Origin: an uncultured Prevotellaceae bacterium
GTDB taxonomy: Bacteria > Bacteroidota > Bacteroidia > Bacteroidales > Bacteroidaceae
Direction of reading: 5' to 3'
DNA length: 33,908 nt
Assembly (NCBI GenBank): GCA_947165505.1
Contig: CAMVAT010000037.1
Coordinates: 1-33,908, forward strand
The translations under genes and the position numbers were made by a program. Of the stretch, positions 20,351 to 27,466 are shown piece after piece (the stretch's first letter is position 1; each line of letters opens with the position of its first letter). Below the pieces are notes generated by a model that saw only the letters and a list, made by a program, of their open reading frames with translations, was not told where the DNA came from and ran no database searches.

Positions 20351-22771
20351 ATGTACAGACTGTATGTAGAATGCCGCGACCGCGCCTATATGGTCGCCAT
20401 CGGAACAGACGTAGCGCAGGACGCTACAGGCATATTGAGCGTGAACACCAACGACCGCGACGAGTTGTTGCGCGTGAGCCATCGCCCCACGCTCATCTCG
20501 CAGAGTGGTTACCGTTTTGACCGCGAGGTGACCGTGAGTGCCATATCCGTGTCGGAGCGTCCTGCCGTGGAGCCCGGTCAGGGCATCGACCATACCGTCG
20601 ATGTGACCATCACGCTGGCCGACCGTGAGGATGGAGCGCCCTGCCACCCCACAGACACCGCCGGCCAACTCTATATCGACGACACGGGCGACAGTTTCAT
20701 CCTGCGCGATGCCGAGGGCAATGAGTCAGAGAACTGGCTCTATCGCATCACGTTCGTCTATCAGGGTCAGTCGGGCCATGCCGACATCTATTGCGCGTCG
20801 TCATCAACCATCTATGATGTAGTGATAGACTTTGGCAGCGAGGCGTCGCAGATGTTGGTGAAGCGCCACCGCGACGCCTGGGGAGCCGGTGCCATCGTGC
20901 CGCTGTTTGGCGGCTGTCTGCGCCATTTCTACCCCACAGCCGCTGCGGGTGCCGTCTATGACCAGCAAGACCGCGACCCGCGGCTGATGCGCAGTCTGTT
21001 TTTCAAACATCCCGGAGCCGAGCCCCCGCAGAGCGCATCCGACCGCCAGACCTTCCTCTGCACGGCACCCTCGGACAGCGACCCCTATTTGCAGTTCATC
21101 ACCCGCCGCGACGCCGACGACCGTGGCGAGCGCCTGCCCAACATCAAGATCTCGTATCTGGCGCAGATCAATCGCAGCGGTTTCGACTTAGAGATGCTTC
21201 ACCACGCTTTGGTGCTCCGTTTTCTGCACGAGGCCGTGCGCCAGGTGGCCGACAAGGAGCGTGTGCGGTGCAACACCCGTCAGGGGGTGGCCATCCGTGT
21301 GACGCTCCTGGTGCCTAATGTGATGGGGCAGGAAGCCGTGTCGGAGCTCATCGCCGACGTGTCGCGCATCGCCAACAGCACATCGTTCCGCAGCCAGTTG
21401 CCCGAGGGTTGTCCGCCACTGCTGTTTGCCGACGTGAAGTCGTGCTCAGAGAGCGACGCCTCTTTTCTCTACTGGATGAACACCACGCCCGTGAAAGCCG
21501 GCAAGGACTATCTGATCATCGACGTAGGTAAAGGCACCACCGACTTCTCCGTGGTTCACGTGACCGACGCGTCGAACGCCATCAGCCGCTACCGCTCCGG
21601 CTTCTTAGGTGCGGGCAATGCCATCTCGTATGCCATCTTTGAATACCTGCTTTTGCAGTTGACCGACGCCATCGATACCGACGACCGCATCGCCGAGATA
21701 CGCCGTCTGCTGCGCAGCGAGTCGCCCGTGCTCTATGAGTTGGAAGACCTGATAGAACGCATCAAGCAAGGCGAGGAGATGACGGATGAGTTGGCCTCGC
21801 GCTTGCGTCGTCTGGCCCATGCCGAGCACTGGCCCGAGGAGAACGTGAGCGAACTGTTGCAGCACTTCAAGTTGGAAGACGAGGAGCGCATCATCGCCGG
21901 AGTCATCCACAAGATCGTAGCCGGCATCGCGCTTCGCACGCAAGGGCTGCACTACGACGAGATGATGCTCAGCGGCCGCGGTTTCCTCTACGCCCCCCTG
22001 GCCGACGAGGTGAAAGCCATCTTTGCCCGCCATGCCGATGAGGGCAGCGCCACGGGCACGGGCTACAGCGACGTGAACTACCGTCCGGAATACGCCAAGA
22101 CAGGCTGTCTGTACGGAGCCATCGCCCCTGTGAAGATCAGTATGCAGAACAATATGACCGGCATACCGCAGTTTAGCGATGCCCGCACAGGTCATGAGAT
22201 GAACGAGGCGGAAGTGAACCGAATGATCAACGAGCAGGCCGAGGAGAGCAAGTTGCTGTCTGACACACCCGAGGACACCGCGAAGCGGCGTCATGGTCTC
22301 TTCGCGATGGCGCGCAATTGGTGGGACTACATATTCTCGGATAAGAACCCTGACGAAGAAGAAAATGGCGACGACAGCGCAACCGATGACGACAAGGTGG
22401 CGGCATCGCCTGCCGAGCCTGAGAGTGCCCCTGCCGAACCGGTGGCCGTGATGGGCGACGACAATATCCGCGCCATCATGCAGTCGCGTTATCGCGTGCG
22501 TCTGTATGGAGCCAACACCCGTGTGTCGGTGGGCGGCAATCAATATAAGATCGTGGGTGGCGACCATCTGCCTGATGGTGACGACTGCCGTCTGTATTTC
22601 GACGGTGCTCATTTCTACGTGCGCAGCAAAGACCACAGTTACGAACTGGTAGAGGATGTGGCCCGCATCCCGAACACGAACCTGCTGTTTGAGAGTCTGT
22701 TCCCCTTCTCGCTTCAGATATTAGGGCGCGACCATGACATCCCCCGCAACTATGCGGTGGCTGAGTTTTAG
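20351..22771 (+). CDS. Actin/Hsp70-fold ATPase of unknown function
   Basis: This 806-residue protein belongs to the ASKHA fold (actin, Hsp70, sugar kinases). Phosphate-1 motif VVIDFGSEAS (157-166), an ESDASFLYW segment (367-375) where Hsp70-like proteins carry their connecting helix, phosphate-2 motif LIIDVGKGTTDFS (388-400) and adenosine-loop-like MMLSGRGF (538-545) occur in the correct order. It differs from DnaK, FtsA, MreB and ParM in having about 150 beta-rich residues before phosphate-1, a 230-residue gap to phosphate-2, an acidic disordered linker (about 664-700) and a C-terminal beta domain (about 705-806). No membrane segment of its own. It may polymerise or act as a chaperone at the membrane through its tail-anchored partner; neither is shown. 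The TAG stop (22769-22771) opens composite repeat copy 4. Confidence 0.8.
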   Translation: MYRLYVECRDRAYMVAIGTDVAQDATGILSVNTNDRDELLRVSHRPTLISQSGYRFDREVTVSAISVSERPAVEPGQGIDHTVDVTITLADREDGAPCHPTDTAGQLYIDDTGDSFILRDAEGNESENWLYRITFVYQGQSGHADIYCASSSTIYDVVIDFGSEASQMLVKRHRDAWGAGAIVPLFGGCLRHFYPTAAAGAVYDQQDRDPRLMRSLFFKHPGAEPPQSASDRQTFLCTAPSDSDPYLQFITRRDADDRGERLPNIKISYLAQINRSGFDLEMLHHALVLRFLHEAVRQVADKERVRCNTRQGVAIRVTLLVPNVMGQEAVSELIADVSRIANSTSFRSQLPEGCPPLLFADVKSCSESDASFLYWMNTTPVKAGKDYLIIDVGKGTTDFSVVHVTDASNAISRYRSGFLGAGNAISYAIFEYLLLQLTDAIDTDDRIAEIRRLLRSESPVLYELEDLIERIKQGEEMTDELASRLRRLAHAEHWPEENVSELLQHFKLEDEERIIAGVIHKIVAGIALRTQGLHYDEMMLSGRGFLYAPLADEVKAIFARHADEGSATGTGYSDVNYRPEYAKTGCLYGAIAPVKISMQNNMTGIPQFSDARTGHEMNEAEVNRMINEQAEESKLLSDTPEDTAKRRHGLFAMARNWWDYIFSDKNPDEEENGDDSATDDDKVAASPAEPESAPAEPVAVMGDDNIRAIMQSRYRVRLYGANTRVSVGGNQYKIVGGDHLPDGDDCRLYFDGAHFYVRSKDHSYELVEDVARIPNTNLLFESLFPFSLQILGRDHDIPRNYAVAEF

Positions 22772-22951
22772 AGGTGAGAGGTAGGAGGTGAGAGGTGAGA
22801 GAATAGTTCCGGGGCAAGGGGCAAGGGGCAGGAGATATGTTAGCCGCGCATGTAGGAACAGGGCGTGCCCTGTCCGCATGTAGTCGCAATTTGATAATCT
22901 CACAGCGGACAGGGCACGCCTCACAGCGGACAGGGCACGCCCTGTCCCTAC
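22769..22951 (+). repeat. Composite repeat element, copy 4 (full length)
   Basis: Order as in copy 2: TAG (here the ATPase stop codon), four heptanucleotides (22770-22797), AGAG-AATAG (22798-22806), the G-rich module with GGCAGGAGATATG and TTAGCCGCGCATGTAG, hairpin (22856-22875, one base changed), 31-base spacer (22876-22906), then a truncated hairpin (22907-22920), a 7-base TCACAGC, and a complete hairpin (22928-22947) with CTAC. The TCACAGC repeats the end of the spacer, so the right arm looks partially duplicated. Confidence 0.85.
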
Positions 22952-22974
22952 TATCAAGCCCTAAACGCTCAACA

Positions 22975-23859
22975 CTAAACAATAATCCTCTTTTTGCGGT
23001 AGTTTTCGCGGAATTCGGAGGGAGAGCACCCTTTTTTCTTTTTGAAGATGCGGTTGAAGTTGCTGAGGTTGTTGAATCCGCAGGCGAAGCAGATTTCGGA
23101 GATGCTGCGTGCCGTATCCACGAGCATACGTGCGGCGTAGCCGAGTCGGATGTCGATGATGTATTCCGAGAGATTGCGGCCGGTGTGCAGTTTGAAGAAG
23201 CGGCTGAAAGCCGAGGGACTCATGCCAGCGATGTCGGCCAATACGTTGAGTCTGAGTTCATCGCGGTAATTCTTGCTGATATGGTTTTTCACCTTCAATA
23301 TCCTTCTGCTATCATCCTCGACCGCCACCTTGGCATACGACGAAGAGGCGAGCGTTCTGGCCCCCTCGCATTTCGACAGTTCATATAATATGGTAAGGAA
23401 CTGTTGCACAGCATAGAATCCATCGGTGACAGAGCTGAGAGTATCGAGCAGCGAATAGACCTTCATGATAGCTCCCACGGGGAAGCACAATCCTTTTTTC
23501 GCCTCGTTCATCATCTTCCTGATGCTGATGAAAGGATTTCGGCCGAAGAAATTGTCTTCGGTCATATTGAAGTCAAACTGAATGGTGATCTCTCTGATAT
23601 CCTCGCTTGTGCACTGATATTGTTCCCAGACATGCTCAAGGTCGGGACTAGTGATGAGTACGAGGTCATAGTCGCCGATCACCTCGCTGCTGTCACCCAC
23701 GATGCGTCTGACCCCGCTAGCCCTCTCCACGAAGTTGAGCTCATACACTTCATGGTTGTGTATGGGGTATGTGAACTCCTTTTTTTGCCTGTCAGCAATA
23801 TAGAGCACATCCTTACCCATGAGGGGCGTTATCTCATGTATGACTCTTCTGTCTTCCAT
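22975..23859 (-). CDS. AraC-family transcriptional regulator
   Basis: This is a 294-residue regulator with an N-terminal cupin-like sensing region (the HNHEVYELNFVERASGVRRI segment is typical) and a C-terminal double helix-turn-helix of AraC type (about 190-290: LNVLADIAGMSPSAFSRFF, then ISEICFACGFNNLSNFNRIFKKKKGCSPSEFR). Such proteins usually activate sugar or stress genes on binding a small ligand; neither ligand nor target is evident. Its start follows the dapA stop by 11 bases, so it is probably on the dapA transcript. Its TAG stop lies in degenerate CTAAACG/CTCAACA heptanucleotides after composite repeat copy 4. Confidence 0.92.
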   Translation of the reverse strand: MEDRRVIHEITPLMGKDVLYIADRQKKEFTYPIHNHEVYELNFVERASGVRRIVGDSSEVIGDYDLVLITSPDLEHVWEQYQCTSEDIREITIQFDFNMTEDNFFGRNPFISIRKMMNEAKKGLCFPVGAIMKVYSLLDTLSSVTDGFYAVQQFLTILYELSKCEGARTLASSSYAKVAVEDDSRRILKVKNHISKNYRDELRLNVLADIAGMSPSAFSRFFKLHTGRNLSEYIIDIRLGYAARMLVDTARSISEICFACGFNNLSNFNRIFKKKKGCSPSEFRENYRKKRIIV

Positions 23860-23870
23860 CGCGTTATGAA

Positions 23871-24824
23871 TCAGTCTTCAAGTGGCAATTCGAGTCTGAT
23901 ACCAGACTCAACGTTTCTGTTAGAGACGAGTTTGAGGCTTTTGATGATTTCAACGATTTTTCTGAGTGTGGTGACCCGTGTAGGCACGAGCGGCAGTCTG
24001 AGCACATTGTGTATGAAACCCAGTTCGTGCAGCAGCGCCTTGACACCTGCGGGGTTTCCATCCACGAAGAGCAGGCTGTACAGTTCCACGAACTTATAAT
24101 GGATATTTCTTGCCGCGGCGAACTCGTTATTGAACTCCAGTCTGATCATTCGTGAGAACTCCCTAGGCAGCGCGTTGCCGATGACAGAGATGACGCCCAC
24201 GGCTCCGCATGCCACCATTTGGTAAGTGATCGCATCATCGCCGCTGATGACATCGAAATGGTCGGGTTTGTTTTTGATGATTTCGTCTATCTGCTCGATA
24301 TTACCGCTCGCCTCTTTGATAGCCACGATATTAGGGCAGTCATTGGCCAGTCTGACGGTCGTCTCCGCCTTCATGTTGATACCCGTTCTTCCTGGCACGT
24401 TGTAGAGCACGACAGGCAGCGTGGTTGCCGCGGCAATGGCCTTGAAATGCTGGTAAAGCCCTTCTTGCGACGGTTTGTTGTAGTACGGGCACACGCTGAG
24501 TATGCCGTCGATGCCGGCGAAGTCGCCATCGTGCAGTTCTTGCACGACCGCGGCCGTGCTATTACCTCCGCATCCCATGAGGATAGGCACCCTACCCTTC
24601 ACTTGCTCAACGATACGTTGCTTGATGGTCTGCTTCTCGACGACGTTGAGGCAAGGTGTCTCGCCCGTCGTAGCCAGGATGCACAAGAAGTCAGCCCCAT
24701 TGTCGAGTTGGTATTCGATGAGCCTTTCGAGGGCCTCGTAATCTACGTTTCCATCAGGTGTAAATGGAGTGACGAGAGCGATGCCCAGCCCTTTGAAGAT
24801 ATTAGTCAGATGTCCGTTAGACAT
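23871..24824 (-). CDS. dapA: 4-hydroxy-tetrahydrodipicolinate synthase
   Basis: DapA condenses pyruvate with aspartate semialdehyde, the first committed step to meso-diaminopimelate and lysine. In the 317-residue form starting at 24824, TTGE (53-56) binds pyruvate, Tyr141 with Arg146 in YNVPGRTG is the proton relay and substrate site that marks DapA rather than sialate lyase, and Lys170 in IVAIKEASGN forms the Schiff base. An in-frame ATG lies 20 codons earlier at 24884, but the -7 box at 24895-24902 would leave almost no leader, so I prefer 24824 (MSNGHL). The C-terminus is slightly longer than usual (GIRLELPLED). Co-transcription with an AraC regulator is uncommon for this housekeeping gene, so a specialised paralogue is possible. 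Confidence 0.92.
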   Translation of the reverse strand: MSNGHLTNIFKGLGIALVTPFTPDGNVDYEALERLIEYQLDNGADFLCILATTGETPCLNVVEKQTIKQRIVEQVKGRVPILMGCGGNSTAAVVQELHDGDFAGIDGILSVCPYYNKPSQEGLYQHFKAIAAATTLPVVLYNVPGRTGINMKAETTVRLANDCPNIVAIKEASGNIEQIDEIIKNKPDHFDVISGDDAITYQMVACGAVGVISVIGNALPREFSRMIRLEFNNEFAAARNIHYKFVELYSLLFVDGNPAGVKALLHELGFIHNVLRLPLVPTRVTTLRKIVEIIKSLKLVSNRNVESGIRLELPLED

Positions 24825-24894
24825 TTCGGCAGAACAAACCCGTTTATTCTGCTCTCTGGTGATTAAATCATTTTGTACCATCATAATCTGGGTG

Positions 24895-24902
24895 CAAAGT
24901 TA
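24895..24902 (-). promoter_or_regulatory. dapA -7 box
   Basis: TAACTTTG on the minus strand, exact consensus. A TTTG lies 24 bases upstream of it on the same strand (within CAATTTGTAAGG), somewhat further than the usual 19-21. A transcript from here would begin near 24888. Confidence 0.6.
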
Positions 24903-24963
24903 GTGCTTTTTTTCCATTCCGCCTTACAAATTGACATTATTTTACTTATTTCAATGTCAACCT

Positions 24964-25001
24964 AAAAAAAGAAGTGCCACTATCCTCACGGACGGTAGCA
25001 C
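24964..25001 (-). terminator. Intrinsic terminator of the small transcript
   Basis: Minus strand: GTGCTACCGTCC (25001-24990), loop GTGA, GGATAGTGGCAC (24985-24974), then TTC and seven T residues. The 12-base stem has one mismatch and two wobble pairs. There is no gene on the minus strand immediately upstream other than the proposed small RNA, so the terminator needs an explanation of this kind. Confidence 0.75.
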
Positions 25002-25150
25002 ACGTTTCCAAGAAAAATTACACTCTATTGATTGATTATTCATCTAATTCTCTATTCCATAAATGGAGAACAGTCTTTATCCGAGTAAATAACTGATAAT
25101 AAATTATTGATAAGTTTTAGCACCTCTCATGGTGCCTTACACTTCATTTA
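24964..25150 (-). ncRNA. Probable small RNA with own promoter and terminator
   Basis: On the minus strand a TACTTTTG box (25156-25163) with a TTTG 24 bases upstream is followed by about 187 bases and then a strong intrinsic terminator (24964-25001). The only reading frames are short: MRGAKTYQ from near 25127, and a 28-codon frame (MNNQSIECNF...) that runs through the terminator. Local hairpins include GCACC-atgaga-GGTGC near 25121-25136, CAGT...ACTG and TTCTC...GAGAA. Size fits a regulatory RNA such as a 6S-like or leader RNA; I could not match a known family. Alternatively it is the 5' leader of dapA ended by attenuation. Confidence 0.4.
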
Positions 25151-25155
25151 CGTTG

Positions 25156-25163
25156 CAAAAGTA
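25156..25163 (-). promoter_or_regulatory. -7 box of the small RNA
   Basis: TACTTTTG on the minus strand matches TAnnTTTG; TTTG within GCTTTGTCGA lies 24 bases upstream, the same spacing as at dapA. The flanking DNA is AT-rich and gene-free. Confidence 0.5.
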
Positions 25164-25300
25164 GCGATTTTTCTTGATATTTATCGACAAAGCAGAAAAT
25201 GTTTAAACAAATTTAACACTTACACACATATTTACCCCTTCTATCAATAAAAAACGGCATATCTAAAAATAAAAAAGGCAAAAAAGCGTTTTATAAACGT

Positions 25301-26194
25301 ATGGAATACGTGAGTGGATTAAGCATTGTGATACCCACCTACAATCACGATTGTACGACGTTGGTGCGGAGCCTGCACCAACAGGCATCGCTATGTGCCG
25401 GTCTGCGCTATGAGATATTGGTGAGTGACGACGGCAGCACCGACCGCCGGGTGGTATCATCACTTCAGGCACTCACGGCCCTGCCCCACTACCGCTATCT
25501 GCGCCGAGACATCAATGCCGGCCGTGCCGTGACCCGCAACCTATTGGCGCGCAGCGCACAGTACGACCACCTGCTGTATATAGACAGCCACATGAGCATC
25601 ATTGCAGACGACTACCTATCCCGCTATCTGGCTCATCCGGCCGAGCCTGTAGTCTATGGCGGCTACATTGTGCGAGCAGGTCTGTCTGAGTGGCGCGACC
25701 GTCTGCGCTACCGTTATGAGGTGGCCCGCCATCACGTCATCAGCATAGAGGAGCGCCAGGCCCATCCATATCACGACTTCCACACGTCAAACTTCATGAT
25801 ACGCCGCGAGCTGGTGTTACGCTATCCCTTCGATGAGCGTTTCCGCCGTTATGGTTACGAAGACGTATTTTTCGGCCGTCAGTTGGCCGAGGCCGGCGTG
25901 CGCATCCAGCACATAGACAACCCCGTGGGTTTTCATGAATTTGAGAGCAACGAAGCCTTTCTCCGCAAGACCGAGGAGGGACTGCGCACCCTCTGGGAGA
26001 TGCGCCATGAGTTGCGGGGCTACTCCCGCCTGCTGTCGAAGTCGGAGCAGTTGCGCCGCTATCACTTAGGCGGCTGCATCCGCCTGTGGCACCGCTTGCT
26101 GGGCGGTCTTGAGCGTCGTCAGTTGCAGGGCCGCCATCCGCAGCTGTGGGTCTTTAACCTGTGGCGCATGGGCGAGTTTTTCCGGCTCAGTTAA
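25301..26194 (+). CDS. Family 2 glycosyltransferase
   Basis: This is a 297-residue inverting GT-A glycosyltransferase that would transfer a sugar from a nucleotide donor onto a lipid or polysaccharide. It shows IVIPTYNH (9-16), VSDDGSTD (about 42-49), the LLYIDSHMS strand where the metal-binding acidic residues usually sit (DSH replaces the commoner DxD), and YGYEDVFFGRQL, the ED motif for the catalytic base. The C-terminal part is Arg-rich with no clear membrane helix, so it may be peripheral. It stands alone without other surface-polysaccharide genes, so donor and acceptor cannot be told. No clear promoter was seen in the 300 AT-rich bases before it. Confidence 0.88.
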   Translation: MEYVSGLSIVIPTYNHDCTTLVRSLHQQASLCAGLRYEILVSDDGSTDRRVVSSLQALTALPHYRYLRRDINAGRAVTRNLLARSAQYDHLLYIDSHMSIIADDYLSRYLAHPAEPVVYGGYIVRAGLSEWRDRLRYRYEVARHHVISIEERQAHPYHDFHTSNFMIRRELVLRYPFDERFRRYGYEDVFFGRQLAEAGVRIQHIDNPVGFHEFESNEAFLRKTEEGLRTLWEMRHELRGYSRLLSKSEQLRRYHLGGCIRLWHRLLGGLERRQLQGRHPQLWVFNLWRMGEFFRLS

Positions 26195-26212
26195 GTCAAC
26201 TGCCACGAGTTG

Positions 26213-26220
26213 TATTTTTG
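26213..26220 (+). promoter_or_regulatory. ldhA -7 box
   Basis: TATTTTTG, 44 bases before the ldhA start. It lies 19 bases after the glycosyltransferase stop, so ldhA has its own promoter. Confidence 0.55.
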
Positions 26221-26264
26221 AACCAGAATCAATATGAAACTTCAATTATTTAATCACTACGAAC

Positions 26265-27257
26265 ATGAAAATAGCCTTTTTTGACACCAAGAGTTATGAC
26301 CGCGACACATTTGACCGCGTGAACAAGGATTTCGGTTTCGACATCCAGTATTTCAAGGAGCGTCTGAGCATGAACACGGTATCGCTGACCAACGGCATGG
26401 ATGCCGTATGTATTTTCGTGAATGCGGAATGCGACGCCCGTGTGATAGAACGCATGAGCCAGTACGGCGTGAAGTTGGTAGCGCTGCGCTGTGCGGGGTT
26501 CAACAACGTAGATATCAATGCCGCCAAGCAGCATGGCATCCGTGTGGTGCGTGTGCCCGCCTATTCGCCCCATGCCGTGGCCGAGTATGCGGTGACACTG
26601 ATGATGGCGCTCAACCGCAAGGTGTATCGCTCTGTGTATCGCACCCGCGAGGGAAATTTCAAGTTGAACGGCCTGTTAGGTTTCGACATGTACGGCAAGA
26701 CGGCGGGACTGATAGGCATGGGCCGTATCGCCAAGGAACTGATCAAGATACTGCATGGTTTCGGCATGAACATCCTCGCCTACGACCTCTACCCCGACAA
26801 GGCGTTTGCCGAGCAGTATGGCGTGAAGCTGGTGACGCTCGACGAGCTGTATGAGGGTTCGGACATCATCTCGCTTCACTGTCCGCTGACAGACGACACC
26901 AAGTTCATCATCAACAACGACAGCATCACGAAGATGAAATACGGAGTGATGATCATCAACACCGGCCGCGGGAAGTTGATCAAGACAGAAGACCTGATTG
27001 ACGGTCTGCGCTCGCACCAGATCAGCGCCGCCGGTCTGGATGTCTATGAAGAGGAAGCCAACTACTTCTACGAGGACCGTTCGGACAAGATGATAGACGA
27101 CGACAAGTTGGCCCTGCTATTGATGATGCCCAATGTGATCGTAACCTCGCACCAAGCCTTCTTCACACGCGAAGCCACCTACAACATCGCCGTGACAACA
27201 CTTCAGAACATCCGCGACTTCGAGGATGATAAAGAACTGGTGAATGAGGTGAAATAG
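26265..27257 (+). CDS. ldhA: D-lactate dehydrogenase (2-hydroxyacid family)
   Basis: It reduces pyruvate to D-lactate with NADH, recycling NAD in fermentation. The 330-residue protein has the full D-LDH layout: N-terminal catalytic half-domain (KIAFFDTKSYD), the LRCAGFNNVD substrate loop (74-83), a nucleotide-binding domain, Arg235 in NTGRG, Glu near 262-264 in VYEEE, the D-LDH-specific acidic insert after it, and His296 in TSHQAFFT. The nucleotide loop reads G151-x-G153-x-x-A156, with Ala replacing the third glycine of the usual GxGxxG; this is tolerated in some dehydrogenases and may affect NADH versus NADPH use. Own promoter box upstream. Length is typical. Confidence 0.95.
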   Translation: MKIAFFDTKSYDRDTFDRVNKDFGFDIQYFKERLSMNTVSLTNGMDAVCIFVNAECDARVIERMSQYGVKLVALRCAGFNNVDINAAKQHGIRVVRVPAYSPHAVAEYAVTLMMALNRKVYRSVYRTREGNFKLNGLLGFDMYGKTAGLIGMGRIAKELIKILHGFGMNILAYDLYPDKAFAEQYGVKLVTLDELYEGSDIISLHCPLTDDTKFIINNDSITKMKYGVMIINTGRGKLIKTEDLIDGLRSHQISAAGLDVYEEEANYFYEDRSDKMIDDDKLALLLMMPNVIVTSHQAFFTREATYNIAVTTLQNIRDFEDDKELVNEVK

Positions 27258-27319
27258 AGAGGAACCGGCTATCGCCCTTCGTGGAAATTTATTCATTTCA
27301 CTCACACATCACCGCTTAT

Positions 27320-27359
27320 TTCCGCTATGGTGTTTGCCAAAAGAATGCTTTTAGCGGAA
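27320..27359. other. Inverted repeat between ldhA and hsdM
   Basis: TTCCGCTA (27320-27327) and TAGCGGAA (27352-27359) form an 8-base stem with a 24-base loop. It lies near the boundary between the housekeeping region and the restriction locus. It could be a weak terminator or regulator site; there is no T-run. Confidence 0.35.
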
Positions 27360-27417
27360 TAAACGGTGTAATTGGTAATTTATTTACACATCCGAAGGTT
27401 ATTCGTGAGTTTTTTTG

Positions 27418-27425
27418 TAATTTTG
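27418..27425 (+). promoter_or_regulatory. -7 box of the type I restriction operon
   Basis: TAATTTTG, 41 bases before the hsdM start codon. All following genes in the locus are on the plus strand with gaps of 11 bases or fewer or overlaps, so this could drive the whole operon. Confidence 0.55.
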
Positions 27426-27466
27426 TAGCCAAGAATAGACATAATCGGTAAACAGATAAAGAAAGA

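Noticed and set aside
532..22951. GGACAGGGC repeats as a CRISPR array
   Set aside because: Copies are scattered over 22 kb, occur as inverted pairs with one spacer, are perfect hairpins with a 2-base loop, and no cas gene is present.
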